From the NCBI GenBank assembly GCA_027038695.1, contig JALWHA010000215.1, positions 1 through 29,822 on the forward strand: 29,822 nucleotides of DNA, read 5' to 3'. A program made the translations under genes and the position numbers. This stretch comes from Acidobacteriota bacterium (lineage in GTDB: Bacteria; Acidobacteriota; Holophagae; Thermotomaculales; Thermotomaculaceae). Positions 1 through 7,494 of the stretch are shown here, one piece after another; positions within the stretch are counted from its first letter, which is position 1; the number at the start of each line of letters is the position of its first letter. Under the pieces are notes generated by a model that searched no databases, had not been told where the DNA came from, and saw only the letters and a program-made list of their open reading frames with translations.

Positions 1-1077
1 GTTTAATTCCATCTCCCCTCTGTTGTTTATGCTAACTCTTGTTAAATATGCGGTTTTCGGAATTCTCCTTGTTAATTCTTCCAATAAAATCAAAATCTTT
101 TTCTTATTTCTTTCTACTCCCTCAAAATAACGCACCATCTTTTTCAAATCTTCAACATTACCTAATTTTTTCCTTAATTTTAAGGCCATCTTCTTCTTTG
201 TGTTAAACTCGGACCTTAAGGCATTTACCCGGCTTCTCAATGAAAAATATTCTTTCAAAAATACGCCTGAATAAACAATGCAGGCAATAATTAAAACCGA
301 AGCGATTACATACCTCCACCACCTGCGAATTACCTTTCTCTCCTTTGGGGGAAGGTAGTTCACCAGAGGCAGGCTTTTCGTATCCATCAAATAACAGAAA
401 GTTTTAATTAAATTAACTTCCTCATTGACAGAAATACAATTTTCACATTCAACGTTGTCAAAGCCTTGACCGAAAAAGAAAATTTTAATATCATCTTCAG
501 CCCTTTCCGAAGAAAGAAAGCGTTCGACTATAATCTTAACATCAATTCCCTCTTTATCTTTAACTTTGAGGAAAGCAACAGGGAATCCCTCATTAAACAA
601 AAACCCTAAAATGTAACCGTCTATTTTAAATACCGCAAACCCGTTATTTACCCCCTTTAGCAAGGAATAAGCGATCAAAAGCATTTGATACGGCACAATT
701 CCGCTTAAAGTTTGAGTATAATTGTAAAATTCATTTCTTATATTTTGGTAATCTTCAGCTTTGATTACCGAAATTAACACCTTTAACTTGCCCTTTTCTC
801 TGATAAAAGAATAATCAATCTTCAAATCTACTTCGGAAGGTTCATTTTCCCGAATAAAATTTTTAACTATATCTTCTACGTGCTCCTCCGCTGCAGCAGG
901 CAAGATAAGTGTATACATTACAGAATTCTTTACAGGAACAAAACCGAAAGTATAAAAAGTATCGTCAACGTCTTCTTCTTCAATAAGTTTATCAGGAGTG
1001 TTTTTATCAAATGCAAGATCTCTATCTTTATAAATTAACCTAAACCTTTTCTTAAAAAACTTTTCTAAAAATTCCAT
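1..1077 (-). CDS. gspL: Type II secretion inner-membrane protein GspL (partial, C-terminus beyond left edge)
   Basis: The reading frame is open for all 359 codons from ATG 1077 to the window edge, so the 3' end is missing. The ATG overlaps the end of gspK by 13 nt and has a GGAGAT ribosome site at 1084-1089. The first ~240 residues are soluble and only weakly recognisable; in the family this part is the actin-like cytoplasmic domain that binds the GspE ATPase. A single membrane segment follows (around YVIASVLIIACIVYSGVFL), then a Lys/Arg-rich coiled coil. The last visible part, with LLEELTRRIPKTAYLTRVSI, matches the PilN/GspL ferredoxin-like periplasmic region. Family knowledge: GspL recruits GspE to the membrane and pairs with GspM. 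Position after gspK is the canonical one. The N-terminal domain is divergent, so the call rests on TM topology, the PilN-like segment and gene order. Confidence 0.8.
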   Translation of the reverse strand, partial: MEFLEKFFKKRFRLIYKDRDLAFDKNTPDKLIEEEDVDDTFYTFGFVPVKNSVMYTLILPAAAEEHVEDIVKNFIRENEPSEVDLKIDYSFIREKGKLKVLISVIKAEDYQNIRNEFYNYTQTLSGIVPYQMLLIAYSLLKGVNNGFAVFKIDGYILGFLFNEGFPVAFLKVKDKEGIDVKIIVERFLSSERAEDDIKIFFFGQGFDNVECENCISVNEEVNLIKTFCYLMDTKSLPLVNYLPPKERKVIRRWWRYVIASVLIIACIVYSGVFLKEYFSLRSRVNALRSEFNTKKKMALKLRKKLGNVEDLKKMVRYFEGVERNKKKILILLEELTRRIPKTAYLTRVSINNRGEMELN

Positions 1078-1994
1078 TCTTTTATCTCCAATAAAACAGG
1101 TCTGGACGATTCAAAACTGTAAACTTCGTCAAGTGAATAACTTAAATTGCCCACCTTGACTTCACCTTTAAAGGTAATTATAGATGGTCTCAAGTCTATT
1201 GTAAAATATTTACTTAACAGATTTACCGTCTCGGAATCCAGAAACTCGTTTAATTCCCTGAAATTTTTAAAAGGCTTTTCTTCTCTTCTCTTCAAAATTT
1301 CCCCGATAACGTCCTCGTCTACTCCGAATACCTTAAACATATCCTGAGAACAGGTATTTATATCTATCTTTGACCCTGAATCGTATAGAGTAAAGATATT
1401 TTTTAACCCCGGCAAACTTTTTGAACCGTAGTACATCTCAGGCGTTATTCCTTTTATTAAAAGTAATTCTTTAAGGTTTTCTATAGGTTTGTTTTTTGTA
1501 TAATAAGGGTAATCAAGATTGGTATAGTAACTATCCTCGGCACCGTGTACATTTTCCAGATTGTCCGAATCCTGCCAATCCTTAATTGAAGAAATAATCG
1601 CCACCGCGTCTTCCTCGCTTTCCACATAGTTCATTAAAATTTGTTTCAGTAACTCAGGACGCACATTTTTTAAAGAAAGTTTTGACGATACGGGAATTTC
1701 TTTCACTTTTACAGTAACCCCGTTGATTTGATACTCATAGGAATCCCTATTTTTTTCTTCTTCTGTCAGGTCTTTCAGCTTGGGTTTAATCAAATGATAG
1801 TAAATAGCCCTCTGAATAGCGCTATGGATAGTTATAAAGCCCTCTGTTTTCATTTTTACGAAAGCATTATTCCTTACATTGACTTTAACCCTTAAAGATA
1901 GTATTGCCGAAATAACCGCAATAGCCGCTACAATCCATATTACAATTATTAAAATAGCCCCCTTTTCATTGCTATTTTTCTTAGAGTAAGCCAC
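1065..1994 (-). CDS. gspK: Type II secretion minor pseudopilin GspK
   Basis: 309 residues, start GTG 1994, chosen because GAGGAG lies 6 nt upstream; it overlaps the gspJ stop by 14 nt. A short basic leader ends at KG, followed by the hydrophobic helix AILIIVIWIVAAIAVISAIL. The +1 residue is Ala and the +5 Glu is absent, which is typical of GspK and marks it out from the other pseudopilins. Residues near 138-158 (DWQDSDNLENVHGAEDSYY) match the conserved GspK segment DW.D.D....GAE..YY. Toward the C-terminus comes a helix-hairpin-helix/SAM-like stretch (KIDINTCSQDMFKVFG). Family knowledge: GspK sits at the pseudopilus tip in a complex with GspI and GspJ. It is translationally linked to both neighbours. 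Confidence 0.92.
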   Translation of the reverse strand: MAYSKKNSNEKGAILIIVIWIVAAIAVISAILSLRVKVNVRNNAFVKMKTEGFITIHSAIQRAIYYHLIKPKLKDLTEEEKNRDSYEYQINGVTVKVKEIPVSSKLSLKNVRPELLKQILMNYVESEEDAVAIISSIKDWQDSDNLENVHGAEDSYYTNLDYPYYTKNKPIENLKELLLIKGITPEMYYGSKSLPGLKNIFTLYDSGSKIDINTCSQDMFKVFGVDEDVIGEILKRREEKPFKNFRELNEFLDSETVNLLSKYFTIDLRPSIITFKGEVKVGNLSYSLDEVYSFESSRPVLLEIKEWNF

Positions 1995-2679
1995 CTGCCG
2001 CTCCTCTGTTATCGTTTTTATCTCCTTTTATATAGGAAAAAACAGTTATTTCATCTCCGTTTTTTAAAAAAAGCCTCATTCTGACCGCCACAATCTGCTC
2101 CGGCTTATTGATCCTCTTTACAAATTCCCTCACCCATGTCCCCCCTTTTTTTCTCACCGTATTTACAACAAGGTAGCTTAACTTAAAATCCTTTAAGCCT
2201 TTCCATAACACGGTCTTCACGGGGTCAGGGATCTCAGCGTCAGGCCTATCAAAAAAAAACGGGGTTTCCTCCATAACGAGGTTGTTCTCACCGTCTAAAT
2301 ATATTCTTGTGGTAACCGGGAAATAAGGGACTTTAACGGAGTAATAACTCAGGAACAGAACTGAATCCTCTTTCCCCTCAAAGTACTTCTCCGGGTCTTT
2401 TACCGCTTTGTATTGATAAAGTTCATCTAATTTCTTTGAAAGGAGAATGTATAGGTTGTTTAACTTGTAGTTAAATGCCATTCTATTCTCGGCCTTTTTC
2501 CAGTTCAACACCACTCCGCCGAAAATCTCAAAGATAGAAACGGTAATTATACCTGCAATGGCTATGGCTATTATCAATTCTATAAGAGTAAATCCCCTAT
2601 CTTCTCTTTTTGAATAAATGGTAAGCCTCCCCCCGGTAAACAGTTTTCTCCGTTTCCCTGTCAATAACGGTAATATCAA
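1981..2679 (-). CDS. gspJ: Type II secretion minor pseudopilin GspJ
   Basis: Type IV prepilin-like protein with cleavage site DRG/FTLIEL, Glu at +5 and a hydrophobic helix (IIAIAIAGIITVSIFEIFGG), then a long C-terminal domain as usual for GspJ, the largest of the FTLIEL-class minor pseudopilins. The start is uncertain. The outer start TTG 2679 gives an overlong ~29-residue leader and an 83-nt overlap with gspI, with only a weak ribosome site. A better site may be the rare start codon ATT 2619: it has GGGGGGAGG 6 nt upstream and would leave a normal 9-residue leader and a 23-nt overlap. No ATG, GTG or TTG lies between codon 7 and the cleavage site. Works with GspI and GspK at the pseudopilus tip. 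Confidence 0.88.
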   Translation of the reverse strand: MILPLLTGKRRKLFTGGRLTIYSKREDRGFTLIELIIAIAIAGIITVSIFEIFGGVVLNWKKAENRMAFNYKLNNLYILLSKKLDELYQYKAVKDPEKYFEGKEDSVLFLSYYSVKVPYFPVTTRIYLDGENNLVMEETPFFFDRPDAEIPDPVKTVLWKGLKDFKLSYLVVNTVRKKGGTWVREFVKRINKPEQIVAVRMRLFLKNGDEITVFSYIKGDKNDNRGAAGGLL

Positions 2680-3007
2680 TCTTTTCCGGTTTTATATCTA
2701 AAAGTCGCACGTCGTAATCATCCACAAAAGGAGCATCCTCAAATTTAAAAACATACCTATACCTTGAGCTCTCAAACTCATATTGATCACTATCTTCGTA
2801 ATCTTCCGAAGTAATAGGCAACCCTCTTTTTCTTATAGCCTCGGTAAAATAAAACTTCAGGTCGTAAGAATATTTTACAGATGCCGAAGATTTACCGAGA
2901 GAATAAAGGTTTTGAGAAAAATACCTTAAAACCGCAACCGAAGCTATAGCCAATATGGCAACGGCAACCATAATTTCAACCAGAGTAAAACCCTTGTTTC
3001 CGTCCAT
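2597..3007 (-). CDS. gspI: Type II secretion minor pseudopilin GspI
   Basis: 136 residues, ATG 3007, one base after the gspH stop. The short leader MDGNKG is followed by FTLVEIMVAVAILAIASVAV: prepilin peptidase site after Gly6, Phe at +1, Glu at +5. The small size and the slot between gspH and gspJ fit GspI, whose family starts the GspI-J-K tip complex that primes pseudopilus assembly. The C-terminal domain is divergent and rich in Asp/Glu/Tyr, so the name depends on order and length as well as on the helix. An AAAGAAGAG ribosome-site-like stretch overlaps the end of gspH. Confidence 0.87.
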   Translation of the reverse strand: MDGNKGFTLVEIMVAVAILAIASVAVLRYFSQNLYSLGKSSASVKYSYDLKFYFTEAIRKRGLPITSEDYEDSDQYEFESSRYRYVFKFEDAPFVDDYDVRLLDIKPEKIDITVIDRETEKTVYRGEAYHLFKKRR

Positions 3008-3008
3008 G

Positions 3009-3446
3009 CTACTCTTCTTTTACCTCTGTTTCCCCGGAATACAGATCTATTGAGTAAAGGTACCTGTCAAAGACAACCTGTACCGTAAAAAAAGATGCCG
3101 GCAAAACAGCAATTGAATTTACCTTCTTATCATCAACCCTTAACTCTTTAATTCCTTTGATATTTTTCTTGAGCTTCTTGCCGTTTAGCAAAAGATTGCC
3201 GTTTTCGTCTAACGAAATAATCCTCGCCTTAGAGTCAAACCTTGAATACACGAGCGCTCTTTTAAAAAGAAGTTCCAGTGCAGCCTCTTGTTTCTGCCTT
3301 TTTATTGACTCCATTCCCCTTTTAAAAGAAGGATAAACAATAGCACCCATGACGGCGATTATAATCATCACCACCATGAGTTCCATTAATGTAAAGCCTT
3401 TATTCCTGTTGCCACGAGGTAATATCGGCGTTGTTGCCTTCTCCAC
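3009..3446 (-). CDS. gspH: Type II secretion minor pseudopilin GspH
   Basis: 145 residues from GTG 3446. An ATG at 3467 also exists in frame but has no ribosome site; the GTG has GGAG six bases upstream, so I prefer it. Either way the start lies inside gspG, giving a 47- or 68-nt overlap. Cleavage site RNKG/FTLMEL with Glu at +5, then helix MVVMIIIAVMGAIVYPSF. The C-terminal domain is short and Lys-rich (NGKKLKKNIKGIKELRVD), resembling the GspH/FimT fold in size. Family knowledge: minor pseudopilin bridging the GspI-J-K tip to the GspG filament. The N-terminal helix is nearly the same as that of GspG next door, suggesting ancient duplication. Confidence 0.87.
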   Translation of the reverse strand: MEKATTPILPRGNRNKGFTLMELMVVMIIIAVMGAIVYPSFKRGMESIKRQKQEAALELLFKRALVYSRFDSKARIISLDENGNLLLNGKKLKKNIKGIKELRVDDKKVNSIAVLPASFFTVQVVFDRYLYSIDLYSGETEVKEE

Positions 3447-3822
3447 CCTCTGCTCCGTCTGCTCCATAACTTATTATGTCGTAATCCCTTCCATCCTGTC
3501 CCGGGCATTTATACACATATTCATTTCCCCACGGGTCTTTAGGCACACCCTTCTTCAGGTACGGGCCCTTCCAATTTTTAATATTTTCAGGTTTTTTAAC
3601 CAGAGCCTGCAACCCCTCTTCCACCGTAGGGTACCTGCCGGTGTCAATATAGAACATATCAAGAGCGCTCTCAAAAGCGGATATCTGATTTTTAGCGGCA
3701 GTCCTTCTTGATTCATCCACTCTTTTGAAGAACTTAGGCGCTACAAACCCTGCTAAAAGCGCGATTATAATCATAACCACCATCAATTCAATCAAGGTAA
3801 AACCTTTACTGTTTTTTTTCAT
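3400..3822 (-). CDS. gspG: Type II secretion major pseudopilin GspG
   Basis: 140 residues, ATG 3822 with GGAGGGG upstream. Leader MKKNSKG, cleavage before FTLIELMVVMIIIALLAGFV, Glu at +5. The family signature is clear: SAFESALDMFYIDTGRYPT, EEGLQALV, GPYLKKGVPKDPWGNEYVY and a closing YDIISYGADGAEGGEGNNADI loop, which in GspG family structures holds the calcium ion through Asp/backbone ligands. Product role: the main subunit of the periplasmic pseudopilus that pushes substrates through the GspD secretin. Length is normal (family ~140-150). Its 3' end contains the start of gspH. Confidence 0.97.
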   Translation of the reverse strand: MKKNSKGFTLIELMVVMIIIALLAGFVAPKFFKRVDESRRTAAKNQISAFESALDMFYIDTGRYPTVEEGLQALVKKPENIKNWKGPYLKKGVPKDPWGNEYVYKCPGQDGRDYDIISYGADGAEGGEGNNADITSWQQE

Positions 3823-3846
3823 ACACCCCTCCGTTCATATTCAAAA

Positions 3847-5079
3847 TTAAAATGGCGCTTCGTTTATGGAGAATATGGCCATAAGCATGGAACCTACAAT
3901 TAAGCCGACTATTATACCCATAACAAGGATAAGCACCGGCTCAAACAACGACACAAATGCTTTAATGGATTTTTTGATATTCTCCTGAAATATCTCTCCC
4001 ACTTTTAGCAACATCTTCCCTAAAGTACCAGATTCTTCACCTACCTGAATAAGGTGCACCGCTAAAGGAGGGAAAATACCAGCATCTCTTAAAGGCCTTG
4101 CTATACCCTCTCCCTTTTTCGCACCTTTTATGACAGGGTCAAAAGCCTCTCTTATCAATGAGTTTGATATTATCTCCCTGACAATGTTCAATGCCGAAAT
4201 TAACGGGACTGCACTTGTAACCAATATTCCTGCGGTTGAGGCCAGCCTTGCGGTTTCCGATTCTATCACAAGCCTCTTTATAACAGGGAATTTAAGCAAA
4301 ATCTCGTCTCTTTTCCTTCTTCCTTTTTCGGTTGAAACCCATTTCTTGTAACCGAACCATAAGAGAAAAATAAACAACAAGATCAACCATTTGTACGTCA
4401 TAAAAAAATCGGATATATTCATCATTATTTGAGTGGGAACAGGCAATTCCTGCCCCATTGACTTAAATATCTCCTGAAATTTAGGCAAAACATAGCCAAC
4501 TAATATCCCTACCGTCAAAATTCCCACAAAAAGCAGCAATGCGGGATAGATCAAGGAAGATATTACGTAAGACTTCAACTCTTCTTTTTGCCTTAAATAA
4601 TCAAGCAACTGTTCCATAACCACGTCAACAACACCTGCGGATTCCCCCGCTTTTATCATATTGACATAGAGTTTTGAAAAAAAATCAGGAAATTTAGTCA
4701 TAGCGTCAGCAAGGGACTTGCCAGCATTAACGTCTTTTAACAGGGAAGACGCAATATCTCTCATTGTTTCCGTTTCAGAAAGTTCCACCATTAAACTTAA
4801 ACTCCTGTCAATAGGAAGCCCGGAACGAAGCAAAACCGCTAATTTTTCGGTAAAAAGAAGAATGTCTGAAGATTTAACCTTTTTTTTCCTTTTAAAGAAG
4901 GAAGAGAGATCAAGGTTTCTAATACTCTCGGAGGATATCGCGTCACTATCTGAAATTGATATAGGGATTAATCCGTTTGAAGCAATCTTTTTTCTTGCTT
5001 CTTCCATAGAAAAAGCATCTATTTCCCCCTCCTTTATCTCCCCGGCTTTTGTGGACGCTTTATAGTAAAATTTTGCCAT
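3847..5079 (-). CDS. gspF: Type II secretion platform protein GspF
   Basis: 410 residues, the usual family length. Two homologous T2SSF cytoplasmic domains are visible, about residues 70-193 and 272-395, each with the motif pattern LL.SG.P...SL and a later AGE/GEESG..G...M (KAGESAGVVDVVM; QVGEESGTLGKML). Three membrane segments at about 175-198, 231-246 and 380-405. Polytopic inner-membrane protein that couples the GspE ATPase to pseudopilus assembly. The ATG lies 3 nt after the gspE stop with AGGAAGAG as ribosome site, so it is cotranslated with gspE; 24 nt separate it from gspG. Confidence 0.96.
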   Translation of the reverse strand: MAKFYYKASTKAGEIKEGEIDAFSMEEARKKIASNGLIPISISDSDAISSESIRNLDLSSFFKRKKKVKSSDILLFTEKLAVLLRSGLPIDRSLSLMVELSETETMRDIASSLLKDVNAGKSLADAMTKFPDFFSKLYVNMIKAGESAGVVDVVMEQLLDYLRQKEELKSYVISSLIYPALLLFVGILTVGILVGYVLPKFQEIFKSMGQELPVPTQIMMNISDFFMTYKWLILLFIFLLWFGYKKWVSTEKGRRKRDEILLKFPVIKRLVIESETARLASTAGILVTSAVPLISALNIVREIISNSLIREAFDPVIKGAKKGEGIARPLRDAGIFPPLAVHLIQVGEESGTLGKMLLKVGEIFQENIKKSIKAFVSLFEPVLILVMGIIVGLIVGSMLMAIFSINEAPF

Positions 5080-5082
5080 ATT

Positions 5083-6759
5083 CTACTCTTCCTGCGTTAC
5101 CCTTAAAACCTCTTCAGGAGTTGTTATACCGTCTAAAACCTTTAGAAAGCCGTCCTCCCTTAAATTCCGCATACCCATCTCTTTGGCATACGCTTTAAGT
5201 TTGGGTGTATCCGGCTTCTCAAGTATCATTCTTCTTACGTTTTCATCTATCATAAATAATTCAAATATGGCAATCCTGCCTATATAACCGGTAAAATTAC
5301 ACTCTTTGCAACCCTCGGCTGTGTAAACATATTCAGGCAAATCCCCGAACCTTGAGGGATTTATCCCGAAATCCAGTATAAGATCTGTGCTTAACTTTAT
5401 CTTCTTTCTGCAATGCTTGCATACCACCCTGACAAGCCTTTGAGCCAGAACCCCTATTAAAGTAGAAGATATAAGGTAATCTTCAACCCCCATATCAAGC
5501 AACCTCGTAACCGCCCCGCAAGCATCGTTTGTATGCAATGTAGAAAGGACAAGGTGTCCCGTTAACGATGCCTGAATGGCAATCTCGGCGGTTTCTTTAT
5601 CCCTGATCTCACCGACAAGTATGATGTCCGGGTCCTGCCTTAAAATAGTCCTTAACCCCGAAGCAAAGGTTAAGCCTACCTGATGGTTAACATGGATCTG
5701 ATTTACCCCTTCAAGTTGATATTCAACCGGGTCTTCAACCGTAATTATCTTTTTTTCAGGTGAATTCAGCCTGTTTAACACCGCGTACAAAGTGGTTGTT
5801 TTACCGCTACCTGTAGGTCCTGTAACGAGAATTATACCGTGGGGTTTTTTGATCAGGGTTTCATACTTTCTGTAGGTATCAGGGGGAAAACCCAATTTAC
5901 CGAGATCAAAGAGTTTTATACTCCCCTTGTCCAGTATCCTCATTACCACGGATTCTCCGTGAAGAGTGGGAACGGTAGACACACGAAGATCTATCTCTTT
6001 TCCCAAAACCCTTAAATTTATCCTTCCGTCTTGAGGGATTCTTTTTTCAGCAATGTCCAATTTAGACATAATCTTTATTCTTGAAATAACAGCCGGCGCA
6101 ATGCTTCTCGGCGGATTATCAACATCGTGCAACACACCGTCTACTCTAAACCTAATTCTTAAAATCTTTTCAAAAGGCTCAACGTGTATATCGGAAGCCT
6201 TCATTTCAACAGCCTTTGAAATCATCTGGTTAACAAGCCTGATAACAGGCGCTTCCGAAGCAAGATCTTTCAATTGTTCTATGTTGTCTTCGTCTATCTC
6301 GCCTAAAACTCCGGCCTCGTCTATAGCCTGTTCCTCTCCGTAAACCCTTTTTAAAGCATCCAGGATCTCCGACTCAACACCCAAATACGGGATCACATCT
6401 ATATCTAACATAGTCTCCAAATTTGCCACGGTTTCAAAATCAAAGGGGTCTTCCATAATTATTTCAAGAGAGGTATCGGTCTTTTTAACGGGGAAAATTC
6501 TTTTTGACTTTAAAAACTCGTATGATAATTCCTCAATCTTTTCAATTTGTTCAACATCAGGGAAATTTTCACCGAAGTATGCTTTTATCCCTGTCTGCTC
6601 TTTAAGTGCGTCAACAAGGTCTTTTTCGGTAATATATCCTAAACTTAAAAGAATCTTTCCTATCTTCTGCCCGTTATCCTTTTGAAGGATTAAAGCCCTG
6701 TCAATGTCGGTTTTTTCAACCTTGCCTTTTTCAATCAATATTTCACCTAACTTTTTCAT
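5083..6759 (-). CDS. gspE: Type II secretion ATPase GspE with N-terminal MshEN-type domain
   Basis: 558 residues, ATG 6759 with GAGGTG just upstream. Cytoplasmic hexameric ATPase that powers pseudopilus assembly. Residues 3-58 hold a tandem KLGEIL..KG...(20-residue spacing)..IGKIL..LGYITE pattern ending in ALKEQTG, as in MshEN/T2SSE-N domains. Core motifs: Walker A GPTGSGKT at 314-321, Asp box ITVEDPVEYQLEGVNQ at 339-354, Walker B region ILVGEIRD at 380-387, His box LVLSTLHTND at 403-412, and the GspE/PilB tetracysteine zinc site C447, C450, C484, C487. First gene of the gsp operon behind the promoter at 6803-6831. Could formally be PilB, but the GspF-to-GspL order that follows settles it as GspE. 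Confidence 0.97.
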   Translation of the reverse strand: MKKLGEILIEKGKVEKTDIDRALILQKDNGQKIGKILLSLGYITEKDLVDALKEQTGIKAYFGENFPDVEQIEKIEELSYEFLKSKRIFPVKKTDTSLEIIMEDPFDFETVANLETMLDIDVIPYLGVESEILDALKRVYGEEQAIDEAGVLGEIDEDNIEQLKDLASEAPVIRLVNQMISKAVEMKASDIHVEPFEKILRIRFRVDGVLHDVDNPPRSIAPAVISRIKIMSKLDIAEKRIPQDGRINLRVLGKEIDLRVSTVPTLHGESVVMRILDKGSIKLFDLGKLGFPPDTYRKYETLIKKPHGIILVTGPTGSGKTTTLYAVLNRLNSPEKKIITVEDPVEYQLEGVNQIHVNHQVGLTFASGLRTILRQDPDIILVGEIRDKETAEIAIQASLTGHLVLSTLHTNDACGAVTRLLDMGVEDYLISSTLIGVLAQRLVRVVCKHCRKKIKLSTDLILDFGINPSRFGDLPEYVYTAEGCKECNFTGYIGRIAIFELFMIDENVRRMILEKPDTPKLKAYAKEMGMRNLREDGFLKVLDGITTPEEVLRVTQEE

Positions 6760-6802
6760 AACACCTCATATGACGGTATTTTATCAACAATAGTTCTTAA
6801 AA

Positions 6803-6831
6803 ATAATATCAGGATTGGTGTTTTTTTTCAA
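6803..6831 (-). promoter_or_regulatory. Promoter for the gsp operon
   Basis: Minus-strand -35 TTGAAA (6831-6826), 17-bp spacer and -10 TATTAT (6808-6803). Placed 44 nt ahead of the gspE ATG and just after the stop of the upstream SLOG gene. Both boxes deviate from consensus by one base. Confidence 0.6.
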
Positions 6832-6842
6832 AAAAAAGAGGA

Positions 6843-7307
6843 TTACTTAGAGAGAAGGGATTTAATTAAACTATATGCAAGGCTGTAAATTTCATTTGCC
6901 TTTGACAATCTCGGACCTGCGACATTTAAAATTTCTATTTTATTTTTACGGATAAAAGACTCGAGCCTCTCCAGACCCTGAGCAAGAGTTAAATGTGACA
7001 AATCTAATTCAAGCAAGGGTTTTCCTATCCGTAAAGCATATTCAATAGTGTACCTGGTCCCCCTGCCATATTTCCCGTAATAAATAACAACGGTTCCGTC
7101 TGATTCTTCTATATTCTTACGGGTTCTGACAACATAATTTTTATTTTTAAGTTCAATCAACATACGGTATTTAAAAGGAATTGTCCCGTCTTCCGCAAGC
7201 CTTCCTTTAGGGATATACCCTCCGTAAGGAAAATTACAATCAATGGCGGCGTCCAAGGCAGCCCTATCAACTCCGGTCTGGCCTCCGGAAACAATTTTTT
7301 TCAACAT
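6843..7307 (-). CDS. SLOG-superfamily cpYpsA-type protein ('putative molybdenum carrier')
   Basis: 154 residues from ATG 7307, picked over GTG 7310 because AGGGG is 7 nt upstream of the ATG. Begins with a Rossmann-like strand and the loop IVSGGQTGVDRAALDAAI; later GYIPKGRLAEDG, a conserved Tyr/Arg-rich middle (YGKYGRGTRYTIEYA) and NVAGPRLSKA near the end. These are the marks of the family annotated 'putative molybdenum carrier' (Pfam cpYpsA-related, PF12694), which comparative work groups with SLOG nucleotide-binding proteins. Binding of a nucleotide-like ligand is inferred; the molybdenum label rests on thin evidence in the family. Full length. It lies between tRNA-Leu and gspE and may be transcribed by read-through from the tRNA. 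Confidence 0.8.
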   Translation of the reverse strand: MLKKIVSGGQTGVDRAALDAAIDCNFPYGGYIPKGRLAEDGTIPFKYRMLIELKNKNYVVRTRKNIEESDGTVVIYYGKYGRGTRYTIEYALRIGKPLLELDLSHLTLAQGLERLESFIRKNKIEILNVAGPRLSKANEIYSLAYSLIKSLLSK

Positions 7308-7352
7308 CACTTGTCCCCTTTTTGATTAAAAAAACGGTATTAGATACAAAAA

Positions 7353-7439
7353 TGGTGCCCAGGGCGGGATTCGAACCCGCACGCCCAACAGAGCACCACC
7401 CCCTCAAGATGGCGTGTCTGCCAATTCCACCACCTGGGC
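7353..7439 (-). tRNA. tRNA-Leu (anticodon GAG)
   Basis: 87 nt on the minus strand, with the 3' CCA encoded. Acceptor stem GCCCAGG pairs with CCTGGGC, discriminator A. D-arm GGTGGTGGAATTGGCAGAC, anticodon stem CCATC/GGTGG around loop TTGAGGG (anticodon GAG, reading CUC/CUU), a long class II variable arm (TGCTCTGTTGGGCG) and T-arm GCGGGTTCGAATCCCGC. The class II arm and D-loop pattern fit Leu. Confidence 0.96.
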
Positions 7440-7464
7440 ACGCTTCAAAAAATCAGCGATAAGA

Positions 7465-7493
7465 ATTTTATCTTAATTGCCTGTCTTTTGCAA
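7465..7493 (-). promoter_or_regulatory. Promoter for tRNA-Leu
   Basis: Minus-strand -35 TTGCAA (7493-7488), 17-bp spacer, -10 TAAAAT (7470-7465), about 26 nt before the mature tRNA 5' end. It sits in the 55-nt gap after the secG stop, so the tRNA can be expressed apart from the glycolytic operon. Confidence 0.6.
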
Positions 7494-7494
7494 G

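Noticed and set aside
6821..6838. T8/A8-type hairpin after the SLOG gene as a terminator.
   Set aside because: The stem is pure A/T and overlaps the -35 of the gsp promoter; homopolymer tracts are common in this AT-rich DNA.
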